Assembly: GCA_934590355.1 (NCBI GenBank)
Contig: CAKTOX010000015.1
Coordinates: 1 to 41,794, forward strand
Origin: an uncultured Oscillospiraceae bacterium
GTDB lineage: Bacteria > Bacillota > Clostridia > Oscillospirales > Oscillospiraceae
Length of the DNA stretch: 41,794 nt
Direction: 5' to 3'
In this document: positions 31,124 to 39,367 of the stretch, one piece after another
How the letters are laid out: every line of letters begins with the position of its first letter
How positions within the stretch are numbered: position 1 is the stretch's first letter
The notes under the pieces: generated by a model
Databases searched by the model: none
What the model was told of the DNA's origin: nothing
What the model saw: only the letters and a program-made list of their open reading frames with translations
Translations under genes and position numbers: made by a program

Positions 31124-32734
31124 TTACCAGCCCATCTCATCGTCGAAATCAACGAGAGTCGGGTCGATGGGCTCTTCATGCATGACGCTCTGCATATACT
31201 GGTTGACGGTCTTGCGCGCCTCGTTCGTGGGAACTATGCGGCAGTCCATGAGGGAGTGGGGCATCCAGATGATCTTGAAGCGGTCGCGGTGCTTGTGGAA
31301 CTCCTCCTCGAGCAGACCCTGAGCGCCCGCCATGCCCTTGCAGCCGATGTCGTCGTACATTATTATTGTATCGCAATTGAACTTTTCTGCGGTCTCCCAC
31401 ATCTGCATGAGATGGCGGTTGCCGCCGACGGTGTGAGTGCGCATGGGCGTTCTCGCGTGCCAGTCGGCAATGTCGCTCATCATGGTGTCGCGGTCGGTGG
31501 TATCGACGATGTTGTGGCCGGTCAGAGAGTCCATGTTGATGACGGTCATGATGCCCCAGCAGTTATACAGCCACTGGACACCGTGGGCATAATAGGTCGA
31601 GCCGCACGACCACGCAAGCGCGCGGTGGCGTGCGAGCGGGAACGGATGAATATTCTTGCGCACGCACTTTTCAAAGACCTTGTTGATTTTCTTGTTCGCC
31701 TTGAGGAAGTACTTCGTGCCGCCCTGCTGATAGAAATAAATGCGGAACAGGCCCTGAACGACGGAGTTGAGCGCGCCGTTATCGCTCTTGGCATAGATAT
31801 CCCAGCGGTTGAGCGAGCCGCGGTTAAATTCGTTGGTGTCCTCGATGTGTTTAATAAAGGCATCCCAGTCAAACGGCACGCCGAACTGCTCCTCGAGGAA
31901 TTCGATCGCGGAATACACCTCGTGAACGCCGAGCTCCTTGGTGGTGGGGTCGTCGTACATAAGGGGCGTCGTGAATGGGTGCACCGCCTTGGTGCCGTCG
32001 CCGGAAAGGGCGCGCCACATCGCGGTGTTGTCCATCATGTTTGCATCGCAGGGGTTATTCGTCGTCAGCCAGCAGTTGCCGATGTCGGGGTACTCGCCGT
32101 CAACCGCAACGCCGACCTCGACCAGAGGCAGGGTGCACATATCGCCGGGAATGCCGCAGGCGACGGCCTGGTCAACGTAGTAGCAGCCGAGCTGCTTGCG
32201 CATGAGCGGCAGCATGAACGCCGCGTGCTGCTGCATATTTATGCCGTAATATCTGGGGAAGCCGAAGATTATGTGCTTGGGCAGAGTGTAGTCAAACGCG
32301 ACGGTTATATCCGACCACTTCGTTTCACCGAGGCGGCGGTCTGCGCGCAGGCTCTTCCAGAGCGTGTCGGTCGAGTCGGAGATCATGCAATCGAGGGCAT
32401 AGAGGTCGGCTCTGAGCGCCTCGCCGCGGTCGCCCTCTATCCACTTATCGACCATCATCGGCGCCGCGAGATATGCCGACATCCAGCGGTATTTCCAAAA
32501 CGCCTTTGCTATGCGAATGGGGTCGTGCATGACGAATATAGCCATCTTGACCCACGTGCACAGCCACTTGTAAAACGCGAACGCCGTATCCTTCACGCCG
32601 CGCCACTCACGGCGGGCATAGAAATTCGTACCCTCTATATATCTTTGTCCTATGTAATGGCAGGGCTCGTCACCCTTGAGAAAGTGCTCAAGCGTGCCGT
32701 ACTGCTCTTTAATGCTGACTTTTCTTTTCCACAT
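31124..32734 (-). CDS. 2-hydroxyacyl-CoA dehydratase, large (A-like) subunit, operon 3
   Basis: 536 residues. N-terminal extension with REWRGVKDT (42-50), as in operons 1 and 2. Probable ligand or active-site Cys are Cys200 (GIPGDMC), Cys221 (GNC) and Cys229 (NPCD), with the same 21- and 8-residue spacing as in operon 2. The C-terminus has GCKGMAGAQG and EEPIDPT, parallel to operon 2. GGAGGGG precedes the ATG, 14 bases after the small-subunit stop. HGD-D family; it probably pairs with the small subunit encoded upstream. Substrate unknown. Confidence 0.9.
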   Translation of the reverse strand: MWKRKVSIKEQYGTLEHFLKGDEPCHYIGQRYIEGTNFYARREWRGVKDTAFAFYKWLCTWVKMAIFVMHDPIRIAKAFWKYRWMSAYLAAPMMVDKWIEGDRGEALRADLYALDCMISDSTDTLWKSLRADRRLGETKWSDITVAFDYTLPKHIIFGFPRYYGINMQQHAAFMLPLMRKQLGCYYVDQAVACGIPGDMCTLPLVEVGVAVDGEYPDIGNCWLTTNNPCDANMMDNTAMWRALSGDGTKAVHPFTTPLMYDDPTTKELGVHEVYSAIEFLEEQFGVPFDWDAFIKHIEDTNEFNRGSLNRWDIYAKSDNGALNSVVQGLFRIYFYQQGGTKYFLKANKKINKVFEKCVRKNIHPFPLARHRALAWSCGSTYYAHGVQWLYNCWGIMTVINMDSLTGHNIVDTTDRDTMMSDIADWHARTPMRTHTVGGNRHLMQMWETAEKFNCDTIIMYDDIGCKGMAGAQGLLEEEFHKHRDRFKIIWMPHSLMDCRIVPTNEARKTVNQYMQSVMHEEPIDPTLVDFDDEMGW

Positions 32735-32748
32735 AGCTTTCCCCTCCT

Positions 32749-33945
32749 TTATTTACTCTGGATCCTTTTGATCTCGAGCGATTCCACGAACGCCTGAAAT
32801 CTCGTGCGAAGCTGACCCGTCGCAGCGTTTGCATAGTCGCGCTCGATCTGGCAGGTGGGTATCGCCGACGGTACGTTAAGCCCCTCGGCAAGCCACTTCG
32901 CCGCTATCGCTCTCTCGTAGCCCCAGTATTCGCAGAACTTCATATTCTGGAGGATAATGCCGTCTGCCTTATACTCCTTTGCGATGTCGTACAGGTAGTT
33001 TTTGCGGGCGATTATATTGTCCGACCCCATAGCACGCGGGCACTCATTTATCGTCATATAGTGCTCTGCAAGAGCGTCCAAGGGGTGCTGCCCCTCCTTG
33101 ACGACAATCTCCTCCCTGCCGGGCAGCGAGCCGAAGCAGTAGCGGTCGGCGACAACGCGCGCGCCGCACATTTCGACGAGCTTCGTAAACTCCGGATCGT
33201 CTATCTCGGAGCCTGCGAGCATGACCTTCGCTCTGTACTGCGGCTTCTCATCCGGCTCGCGCGTTTTGAGCTCCTCAAGAGTTTCGCGCAGCTTGTCAAC
33301 GATGAGATATTTCGGGCAAACCTCCGTCACGAGCTGAATGACGTGGAACTCATAGCCCGTTATCGTCGGCTCATCGAGCTTGCGGAAATTGCCTATCTCG
33401 GTTATCAGGCGGCATATCTCGTTGTGGCGCTCGATGGAATCGAGAAGCTTTTCCTCGGAGTAATCCACTCCATAAGTCTCCTGCATGGGCGCTATGATCT
33501 TCTTCTCGATCTGGCGGCGGAAATAGCCCGCGTACCAATCGCCCTTTTTGATGGGCATATCTATGCACGCGGTAAAGAATTTTTCGTTCGGAATGAGCCC
33601 GCAGTAATCAAAATACTGCTCCATACGGTTCATGGTGGTGCAGCATTCCTGGCCGATAAGGGCAGAGATGAAATTATATCCGCCTTCAAAGGCCCGCTCA
33701 AGGATACTCTTTGAGTATGGGCAGGAGCGGTTTGTCATGTAGTAAGTGGCAAGGTCGGGATTGGCACAGCCGGGCGCTCTCAGACGCACGCCGAAGCAGC
33801 CCTCTATGTCAAGAAGCGGCTCGGGTATGTATGAGCAGTTGTACGCAAGGGCGAGCTTGCCGTCGGAACACGCCTGCTTGACAAGCGCGTTGTTGGCCTC
33901 CTGCAGGAGGCTTTCAAAGTAGATCACATGCTTCAGGTCTCTCAT
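32749..33945 (-). CDS. 2-hydroxyacyl-CoA dehydratase, small (B-like) subunit, operon 3
   Basis: 398 residues starting MRDLKHVIYF. GGGGGAA is at good distance; a 6-codon longer in-frame start would place that site inside the coding region. Candidate cluster ligands Cys75 (SCPYSK), Cys102 (CCTTMN) and Cys270 (DRYCFGS) match the paralogues. It shares additional Cys50, Cys60 and Cys210 and the HVIQLV..VCP segment with operon 1, so operons 1 and 3 appear to be closer relatives. The leader carries a CRP/FNR- or Rex-like palindrome. Confidence 0.92.
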   Translation of the reverse strand: MRDLKHVIYFESLLQEANNALVKQACSDGKLALAYNCSYIPEPLLDIEGCFGVRLRAPGCANPDLATYYMTNRSCPYSKSILERAFEGGYNFISALIGQECCTTMNRMEQYFDYCGLIPNEKFFTACIDMPIKKGDWYAGYFRRQIEKKIIAPMQETYGVDYSEEKLLDSIERHNEICRLITEIGNFRKLDEPTITGYEFHVIQLVTEVCPKYLIVDKLRETLEELKTREPDEKPQYRAKVMLAGSEIDDPEFTKLVEMCGARVVADRYCFGSLPGREEIVVKEGQHPLDALAEHYMTINECPRAMGSDNIIARKNYLYDIAKEYKADGIILQNMKFCEYWGYERAIAAKWLAEGLNVPSAIPTCQIERDYANAATGQLRTRFQAFVESLEIKRIQSK

Positions 33946-33967
33946 TATGTTCCCCCGTTTCATTTGT

Positions 33968-33985
33968 CTGTGACTTTTATCACAG
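33968..33985. promoter_or_regulatory. TGTGA-N6-TCACA palindrome in leader of dehydratase operon 3
   Basis: Perfect CTGTGA-CTTTTA-TCACAG inverted repeat, 23 bases upstream of the start codon and about +7 to +24 from the predicted transcript start. The arms match the CRP/FNR-family half-site, and Rex boxes have related symmetry. A bound protein here would block transcription. An RNA hairpin is the alternative reading. Confidence 0.5.
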
Positions 33986-33998
33986 TTATGCTGTTACT

Positions 33999-34027
33999 AT
34001 ATTAACACTCACCCCATTCAACTTCAA
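33999..34027 (-). promoter_or_regulatory. Promoter of dehydratase operon 3
   Basis: Minus strand TTGAAG (34022-34027), 17-base spacer, TAATAT (33999-34004). Confidence 0.6.
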
Positions 34028-34133
34028 TTTATTTATACTTTTTCGCCGTTTCGTATATTATCATCTCGCAATTTTGTGCATTTTAACAACATATTTCAAA
34101 AAAGCGTTCCTTATCTTATATAAGAGCAAAAGC

Positions 34134-34163
34134 AAAATGCGCAGATCGAAATCTGCGCATTTT
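34134..34163 (-). terminator. Terminator of Cys-repeat SLH protein gene
   Basis: Perfect 13-bp stem AAAATGCGCAGAT/ATCTGCGCATTTT with a 4-base loop; the minus-strand T run ends the stem. Confidence 0.85.
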
Positions 34164-34181
34164 AAGCTGTATTATTTCCGT

Positions 34182-37100
34182 TTATTTGTATATGTCTCCC
34201 GCTATTGCTCTGCCGAGGAAGGTCACGACCTGAGCGCGGGTGCAGAAATCGTCGGGGCTGAACAGCCCGTCTCCGGTTCCTAAAGCTATGCCGTTTTCGG
34301 CTGCCCAGACGACTGCATTATAATAGAACATTCCCTTATCATTATCTCTGAACGGGTTTGTCATATTAGTCGGCGTGGGTTTACCGAAGAAGCGCCACAG
34401 GAAGGTCACAAATTGGCCTCGCGTTACGGTGTCTCCGGGCGAGAACTGACCCTCGCCGGTGCCTAATGCAATACCGTTTTCGGCCGCCCAGGTTATAGCC
34501 TTATAGGCATAGGACTTGCTTGAAACATCATCAAACGGACACTCCTTCGTTTTTGGCGCCGGAGCACCTGCCGCGCGCCACAGGAAGGTCACCACCTGCT
34601 CGCGAGTGCAGTTTGCATCAGGAGAGAAGAGGTTTTCTTCGGTACCCGTGGTTATCTGCGGCGTGTAGTAATATGCCCACATTACGGGGCCGTAGTAGTA
34701 CGCGCTGCCCGGCACGTCATAGAACGGATTTACGCAGGTTTTCTTACATTCCACACAGCGTCCGCGTACTATCTTATGGCCGGTCTTTCTCGTTTCGGAG
34801 TCCACATAGCTGTCCTTGCAGCCGGAGCAGGTATGGGTCGTATAGCCGTCCTTAGTGCAGGTCGCCGGAGTCACGACTGCATCGTATCTGTGTGCTCCGA
34901 GCTTGCCGTACTCGTCTCCGCACTCATCGCATACTGCTTTTTTCTGGCAGGTAGCGGTGCCGCCGGTGTGTGCGGTCTTTCGGCTGAGCTCTATCCACTT
35001 GGGGTTCATCGTGACGCCGAGCGCCGCGAGTTCGTCCTGCATATCTTCAAGGGTCTTGCCGCATATCTGGCAGCCGAGCCAATGATACTCGTCGTCATGA
35101 CAATGGTCAATGTCCTTTATGTGCACAAGGCTCAGGAAGTTATCCATGGTAGGATCCTTGCCGGCGAGGATCTTCAATATATCCGCAGCGTGCTCCTTGC
35201 CCACAATCTTTATGAGCTCCGCGACATCCTTGACGCCCAGTATCTCGATCATGGGGTGGATCTCGTGGCCGTGCTTTTCAATAAGATTTTCATCGGTCGC
35301 AAGGACGGAGGCATTCTTATCGACATACTCGTTTCCGCAGACCGTGCACTTATAGTGATCCTTTATGCCGTCAACATAACAGGTCTTGGGCACTCCTGCC
35401 ACAAATTCGAGCGTATTCTCACAGCCGCCGGCACAGGGCACATAGCACACTCTGCCCTTTGCCGTCATCTGGCCGCAGCCGAGGCAATAGGTGTCGCCGG
35501 TGTAGCCCGGAGTGTCATCGGTGGGCTCGACCTTTCCGCGCAGCTCCGTGCCGCCGTCATGATTATTCATGTCACGCGCACCGTCGTCATAGTCGCAGGC
35601 AAGGCAGCTCTTGCCGCTGTGGCAGGTCGGGACCTGATTGGTCGGGAAGGTGTGTGCTTTATATGTTCCATCGTATTTATACTGACAGTATTTGCACACG
35701 CTCCAGTGACCCAATTTGTCATACGCCTTGGTCTGGAGCACGGCGTTAGGGATCTGAGCGCTGCCGACGCTTGCGATGAAATGCTTAAGCGGCTCAATGG
35801 TGAGCTTGGAGACGTCGCTTATTTCATTCTTGCCCGCGGCATCGTAAAACAGCGTGCCGCAAACGGTGCACTTATAGTGCTCCTTCGTGCCGGAGATACC
35901 GGTCGCCTTACATTGTGCAGGCACCTCCTCGACCTTGACAATCTCGTGCTCGCAGATGTCCTTATACTTGAGCGGCACATTTTTCTCAACATACTGCTTG
36001 CAGTCGTTGCAGTAGATATCGCACACGCCGTCATGCTCGGGCGTGGGCTGTGCGATTATCCGATTTTCGGTGTTAATGTGATTTGACGGGTCGAGCTCGC
36101 CGTATTCAAAGCCGCAGGTCGTGCAGGTGGCCTTTTCAATGCAGCAGGCGATGCCGCCCGTGTGAGAGCCGGTGTTTATGAGGCACTTGCAGCGCTCACA
36201 GCGCTGTGCGTGATATTCGACTCCGTCCTCGGAAAAGGCTCTCCACTTATAGTCGTGGCCGAGCGCGTCAAGCTCAGTGTCGCTCTTTTTTATCTTGCTC
36301 ATGCCCGCCGCGTCGGAAAAATAGGTATCGCAGTCTGGGCAGTACCAATAAGGAATATTGCCCGGCTCCTCGCAGGTGGGTGCGGTCGCCTTGGTGTACT
36401 CAAGGCTTGCGTGCTTGGCGCTGTTTTTGCTTATTTCGAGCTTAGAAGCGATGGTCTTGTCCACGCCTCTTTCGTCTCTGTAATATCTGTCGCAGCCGGA
36501 GCAGTACCAATGCTCCTCCATTCCCTTGGCTGCGCAGGTAGGCTCGACACGCTCAAAGTGCTGAAGGTCGGTATGATTGGTCTCGTTTTTCGCTATCTCG
36601 ACCGACGATGCGCTTATCTCCGTCGTGCCCTGCTCATCGCTGAAATATTTTCCGCAGACCGAGCACTCCCAATGCGCCTTGCAACCCTTTTCCGCACAGG
36701 TCGGGGCTTTTCCGGGCATGTGCACTATTTCGCCGTGAGTACTGAGCTTTTCTATTACGCACTCGGCAATGGCGACTTGCTCGGTGCCCTGTGCATCAAG
36801 GTAGCAGTTTTGGCAGACGGGGCAATAATAATACTCGATATTCCCCGCGGCTGCGCAGGTGGCGGGCTTTGCCTCTATCTTCGCAGGCGAATGCTCCGTG
36901 CACGGGGTCTTTCCCCCAACGGTGAGCGTAGCTTCATCACTAACCGCGTAGCCGAAGCCCTTATCCTGCCCGGATAGTCCGCCGCAGTACGCTATGCATT
37001 TGTACTTGCTGCCGCTGTCTGTCGTCGAAACGTTTTTCAAAACGAGCGTCTTTTCTTTACCGACTGCTTTGCCGATAAGGGCAATGATGTCCTTGAGGCT

Positions 37101-37358
37101 CAGCTCCGCGTCGGGATCTACATCGGTGGAGTCAAGCCAGATGTATTTGAGCTCCTTTGAATAGCTGCTCTCGATTTTCGCTTCGGCCGTGAATACGGCG
37201 TCCTCCCCCGAATGTACGGTCACATCAACAGGCTGTACGGTGAACGTCACGCTGACCTTGCCGTCAAGTATGCCGCGCGCATCCGCAAATCCCGCCGTCG
37301 GCACGAGCGAAATGAGCATCAGCACGGTAAGCGCAAGGCTTATAATGCGTTTTTTCAT
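34182..37358 (-). CDS. S-layer-anchored Cys-repeat surface protein
   Basis: 1058 residues. Signal peptide (KKRIISLALTVLMLISLVP region, cleavage near residue 25). An Ig-like domain (about 28-145, with a YKCIAYC strand) follows. Next come about ten modules of 60-75 residues, each with a 'PTC...G..xYWYC..C..YFxDxxG' pattern (for example HWECSVCGKYFSDEQG and YWYCPDCDTYFSDAAG). Three SLH domains form the C-terminus (about 885-1058), each with a GT-x4-FSP-x5-TR pattern. The SLH part would bind secondary cell-wall polymer. The CxxC pairs look like zinc knuckles but are extracellular; metal binding or disulphides are both possible. GGAGGG precedes the ATG. Function unknown, perhaps adhesion. Confidence 0.88.
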   Translation of the reverse strand: MKKRIISLALTVLMLISLVPTAGFADARGILDGKVSVTFTVQPVDVTVHSGEDAVFTAEAKIESSYSKELKYIWLDSTDVDPDAELSLKDIIALIGKAVGKEKTLVLKNVSTTDSGSKYKCIAYCGGLSGQDKGFGYAVSDEATLTVGGKTPCTEHSPAKIEAKPATCAAAGNIEYYYCPVCQNCYLDAQGTEQVAIAECVIEKLSTHGEIVHMPGKAPTCAEKGCKAHWECSVCGKYFSDEQGTTEISASSVEIAKNETNHTDLQHFERVEPTCAAKGMEEHWYCSGCDRYYRDERGVDKTIASKLEISKNSAKHASLEYTKATAPTCEEPGNIPYWYCPDCDTYFSDAAGMSKIKKSDTELDALGHDYKWRAFSEDGVEYHAQRCERCKCLINTGSHTGGIACCIEKATCTTCGFEYGELDPSNHINTENRIIAQPTPEHDGVCDIYCNDCKQYVEKNVPLKYKDICEHEIVKVEEVPAQCKATGISGTKEHYKCTVCGTLFYDAAGKNEISDVSKLTIEPLKHFIASVGSAQIPNAVLQTKAYDKLGHWSVCKYCQYKYDGTYKAHTFPTNQVPTCHSGKSCLACDYDDGARDMNNHDGGTELRGKVEPTDDTPGYTGDTYCLGCGQMTAKGRVCYVPCAGGCENTLEFVAGVPKTCYVDGIKDHYKCTVCGNEYVDKNASVLATDENLIEKHGHEIHPMIEILGVKDVAELIKIVGKEHAADILKILAGKDPTMDNFLSLVHIKDIDHCHDDEYHWLGCQICGKTLEDMQDELAALGVTMNPKWIELSRKTAHTGGTATCQKKAVCDECGDEYGKLGAHRYDAVVTPATCTKDGYTTHTCSGCKDSYVDSETRKTGHKIVRGRCVECKKTCVNPFYDVPGSAYYYGPVMWAYYYTPQITTGTEENLFSPDANCTREQVVTFLWRAAGAPAPKTKECPFDDVSSKSYAYKAITWAAENGIALGTGEGQFSPGDTVTRGQFVTFLWRFFGKPTPTNMTNPFRDNDKGMFYYNAVVWAAENGIALGTGDGLFSPDDFCTRAQVVTFLGRAIAGDIYK

Positions 37359-37390
37359 AATATCCCTCCATTTTAAATTCTTCACACTCA

Positions 37391-37417
37391 ATTATAGTAA
37401 TTATACTATGTTGTCAA
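37391..37417 (-). promoter_or_regulatory. Candidate promoter of Cys-repeat SLH protein
   Basis: Minus strand TTGACA (37412-37417) and TATAAT (37391-37396), with a short 15-base spacer. A second TATAAT lies 6 bases after the -35 box. Confidence 0.45.
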
Positions 37418-37561
37418 ATCTGCCGCAAGTGTTCGGCTTTCGGCATAATCAACAGTTTTGAGTGTTCTGTTTAGTGCAGCTTGCTATGCGCGCCGTTTAT
37501 GCTCATAAGCGCAGCCTTAGGCTCATATAAATTGACTATGTGAGTTTGGGGAGTGGTGCAA

Positions 37562-37810
37562 GTGTACACGAATATAGAAGAGCGCGCCTGCGATCTTGCC
37601 GTATATATCATCGAAAACAGGGCTACGGTCAGGGCCGCGGCAAAGCAGTTTAACGTTTCGAAAAGCACTGTACACAAGGATCTCACAGAGAGGCTAAAAA
37701 CGGTCAATCCCGCACTGTATCATCAGGTGCGTGAGCTGCTGGATATTAACAAGGCCGAGCGGCACATCCGCGGCGGCATGGCAACAAGGAGAAAATACAA
37801 GGGCGAATAG
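37562..37810 (+). CDS. spoIIID: Sporulation transcriptional regulator SpoIIID
   Basis: 82 residues, the family length. DNA-binding regulator of mother-cell genes after sigma-E during sporulation. Seen: the HTH segment TVRAAAKQFNVSKSTVHKDLTERL and the basic C-terminal RHIRGGMATRRKYKG, both hallmark SpoIIID sequences. The start is GTG at 37562, 8 bases after GGGGAG; two earlier in-frame GTGs overlap that site. spoVAD follows after a hairpin. Confidence 0.95.
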   Translation: MYTNIEERACDLAVYIIENRATVRAAAKQFNVSKSTVHKDLTERLKTVNPALYHQVRELLDINKAERHIRGGMATRRKYKGE

Positions 37811-37820
37811 TTTACACTAG

Positions 37821-37847
37821 CGGCGGGCTGCTGTCCGCCGTATTTTT
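37821..37847 (+). terminator. Hairpin between spoIIID and spoVAD
   Basis: CGGCGG/CCGCCG stem with an 8-base loop, followed by TATTTTT. It occupies most of the 67-base gap and leaves no room for spoVAC. Confidence 0.65.
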
Positions 37848-37877
37848 ACGCGCGTTTCGGGCAAACTGTTTTCGGTG

Positions 37878-38915
37878 ATGAAATTGACTAAACAAATAGG
37901 CAGGCAGACTCTGCGGCTCGAAAAGCCGCCGACTATATCCGCAAGCGCCGCAGTGGTCGGACGCAAGGAGGGCTCCGGCCCGCTCGGGCACTGCTTTGAC
38001 TATATAAGCCCCGATGCGTATTTCGGCGAGGCATCGTGGGAAAAGGCCGAGAGCGCGATGCTCAAAAAGTGCTTTGAGCTGTGCTGCACCAAGGGAAAGA
38101 TCGCGCCGCGCGAGCTCGATTATATTTTTTCGGGCGACCTGCTCAATCAATGCGTCGGCTCCGCCTTCGCGCTGCGCGACAGCGGAGTGCCGTATTTCGG
38201 GCTTTACGGCGCATGCTCGACCATGGGCGAGGCAATGACTCTCGCGGCGGTCATGCTCGACGGCGGCTTTGCCTCCAAGGTCTGCGCCATAACGGGCTCT
38301 CACTTCTGCTCGTCCGAGAGGCAGTTCCGCTTTCCTTTGGAATACGGCGGTCAGCGCGCCCCGACAGCCCAATGGACCGTCACAGGCTCCGGCTCCGTCA
38401 TACTGCAAAGGGAAGGCTGCGGGCCGTTCATAACTTATCTTACCCCGGGGAAAATCGTCGATGCGGGCATAAACGACGCAAGCAACATGGGCAGCGCCAT
38501 GGCTCCCGCTGCTTACGAAACGCTCAAGGCGCATTTTGAGGACACGGGGCGCGAGCCGGACTATTACGACATGATAATCACGGGCGACCTCGGCGCCATC
38601 GGTCACGACACCGTGGAGGAGCTTTTCAGGCGCGACGGGGTCAGGCTCGGGCGCTTTTACACAGACTGCGGCGTTATGATATTTGACCGCGAAAAGCAGG
38701 ACGTTCACGCAGGCGGCTCGGGCTGCGGCTGTTCGGCTGCGGTGTTCGCGTCGTTCGTGATGCAGGGCTTTGCAGAGGGCAAGTGGGAAAGAGTGCTGTT
38801 TGCACCGACGGGGGCTCTGATGTCGCCGACAAGCACCCTGCAGGGGCAGAGTATTCCCGGCGTGTGCCACGCGCTCGCTGTTGAAAAAACGCTGCCGAGC
38901 CGGGGGGTGATGTGA
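37878..38915 (+). CDS. spoVAD: Stage V sporulation protein AD
   Basis: 345 residues, family length. Thiolase-fold protein of the SpoVA channel that moves Ca-dipicolinate into the forespore. Seen: SGDLLNQCVGSAFALRDSG, LYGACSTMGEAM (thiolase-like Cys region), GSHFCSSERQFRFPLEYG, TGDLGAIGH, and GGSGCGCSA near the C-terminus. The ATG at 37878 is preferred over a GTG one codon earlier; the ribosome-binding site is poor (TTTCGGTG). It overlaps spoVAE by one base. The usual upstream neighbour spoVAC is missing here. Confidence 0.96.
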   Translation: MKLTKQIGRQTLRLEKPPTISASAAVVGRKEGSGPLGHCFDYISPDAYFGEASWEKAESAMLKKCFELCCTKGKIAPRELDYIFSGDLLNQCVGSAFALRDSGVPYFGLYGACSTMGEAMTLAAVMLDGGFASKVCAITGSHFCSSERQFRFPLEYGGQRAPTAQWTVTGSGSVILQREGCGPFITYLTPGKIVDAGINDASNMGSAMAPAAYETLKAHFEDTGREPDYYDMIITGDLGAIGHDTVEELFRRDGVRLGRFYTDCGVMIFDREKQDVHAGGSGCGCSAAVFASFVMQGFAEGKWERVLFAPTGALMSPTSTLQGQSIPGVCHALAVEKTLPSRGVM

Positions 38916-39277
38916 TGGTTGCGGAATATTTAAAGGTCTTTGCCGTCGGCGGTGCTCTGTGCGCTGTCGGGCAGCTTCTTATTGACAAGACACGACTTAC
39001 GCCCGCACGGATATTGACGGTCTACGTTGTTTCGGGCCTCGTGCTCGAGGCATTGGGACTCTACTCCCCTCTCGCTGCTTGGGCGGGCGCGGGTGCTGCC
39101 GTCCCGCTCACGGGCTTCGGTGCGACGCTCGCAAAGGGCGTCAGAAGCGCAGTGGCAGAGGGCGGTGTCTTGGGCGCGTTCACCGGCGGCTTCACCGCCG
39201 CAGCAGGCGGAATATGCGCCGCGGTGTTCTTCGGGATAATCATCACATTATTATGTAAACCAAAAGAAAAAGACTGA
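38915..39277 (+). CDS. spoVAE: Stage V sporulation protein AE (SpoVAEb type)
   Basis: 120 residues with about four hydrophobic segments. Membrane part of the SpoVA channel for Ca-dipicolinate. Seen: VGGALCAVGQLLIDKTRLTPARIL at the N-terminus, the family signature, and ARILTVYVVSGLVLEALGLY, then GATLAKGVRSAVAEGGVLGAFTGG. The ATG overlaps the spoVAD stop (TGATG) with GGGGGG 7 bases upstream; an earlier in-frame GTG is less likely. Confidence 0.95.
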   Translation: MVAEYLKVFAVGGALCAVGQLLIDKTRLTPARILTVYVVSGLVLEALGLYSPLAAWAGAGAAVPLTGFGATLAKGVRSAVAEGGVLGAFTGGFTAAAGGICAAVFFGIIITLLCKPKEKD

Positions 39278-39303
39278 GGGCGAAGCACATTAGTGCTTCG
39301 CCC
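39278..39303 (+). terminator. Terminator after spoVAE
   Basis: Perfect 11-bp stem GGGCGAAGCAC/GTGCTTCGCCC with a 4-base loop, then CCCTATTTC. Confidence 0.75.
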
Positions 39304-39339
39304 CCCTATTTCTCACCACTGCGAAACGGGCTCCGATAT

Positions 39340-39353
39340 GCAAAGTCTTACGC
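39340..39353 (+). repeat. Left imperfect inverted repeat around small orphan gene
   Basis: GCAAAGTCTTACGC. Its inverted partner GCGTAAGACTTGC lies at 39750-39762, one base shorter. Together they bracket the small gene and its promoter. Confidence 0.4.
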
Positions 39354-39367
39354 GTGATGTTAAGCGC

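Noticed and set aside
30806..32797. Plus-strand open frame of 663 codons opposite dehydratase operon 3
   Set aside because: Spans three minus-strand genes across their boundaries and has no motif or ribosome-binding site.
34776..36086. Plus-strand open frame of 436 codons opposite the Cys-repeat protein
   Set aside because: Antisense shadow of the repeat modules; no start signal and no motif.
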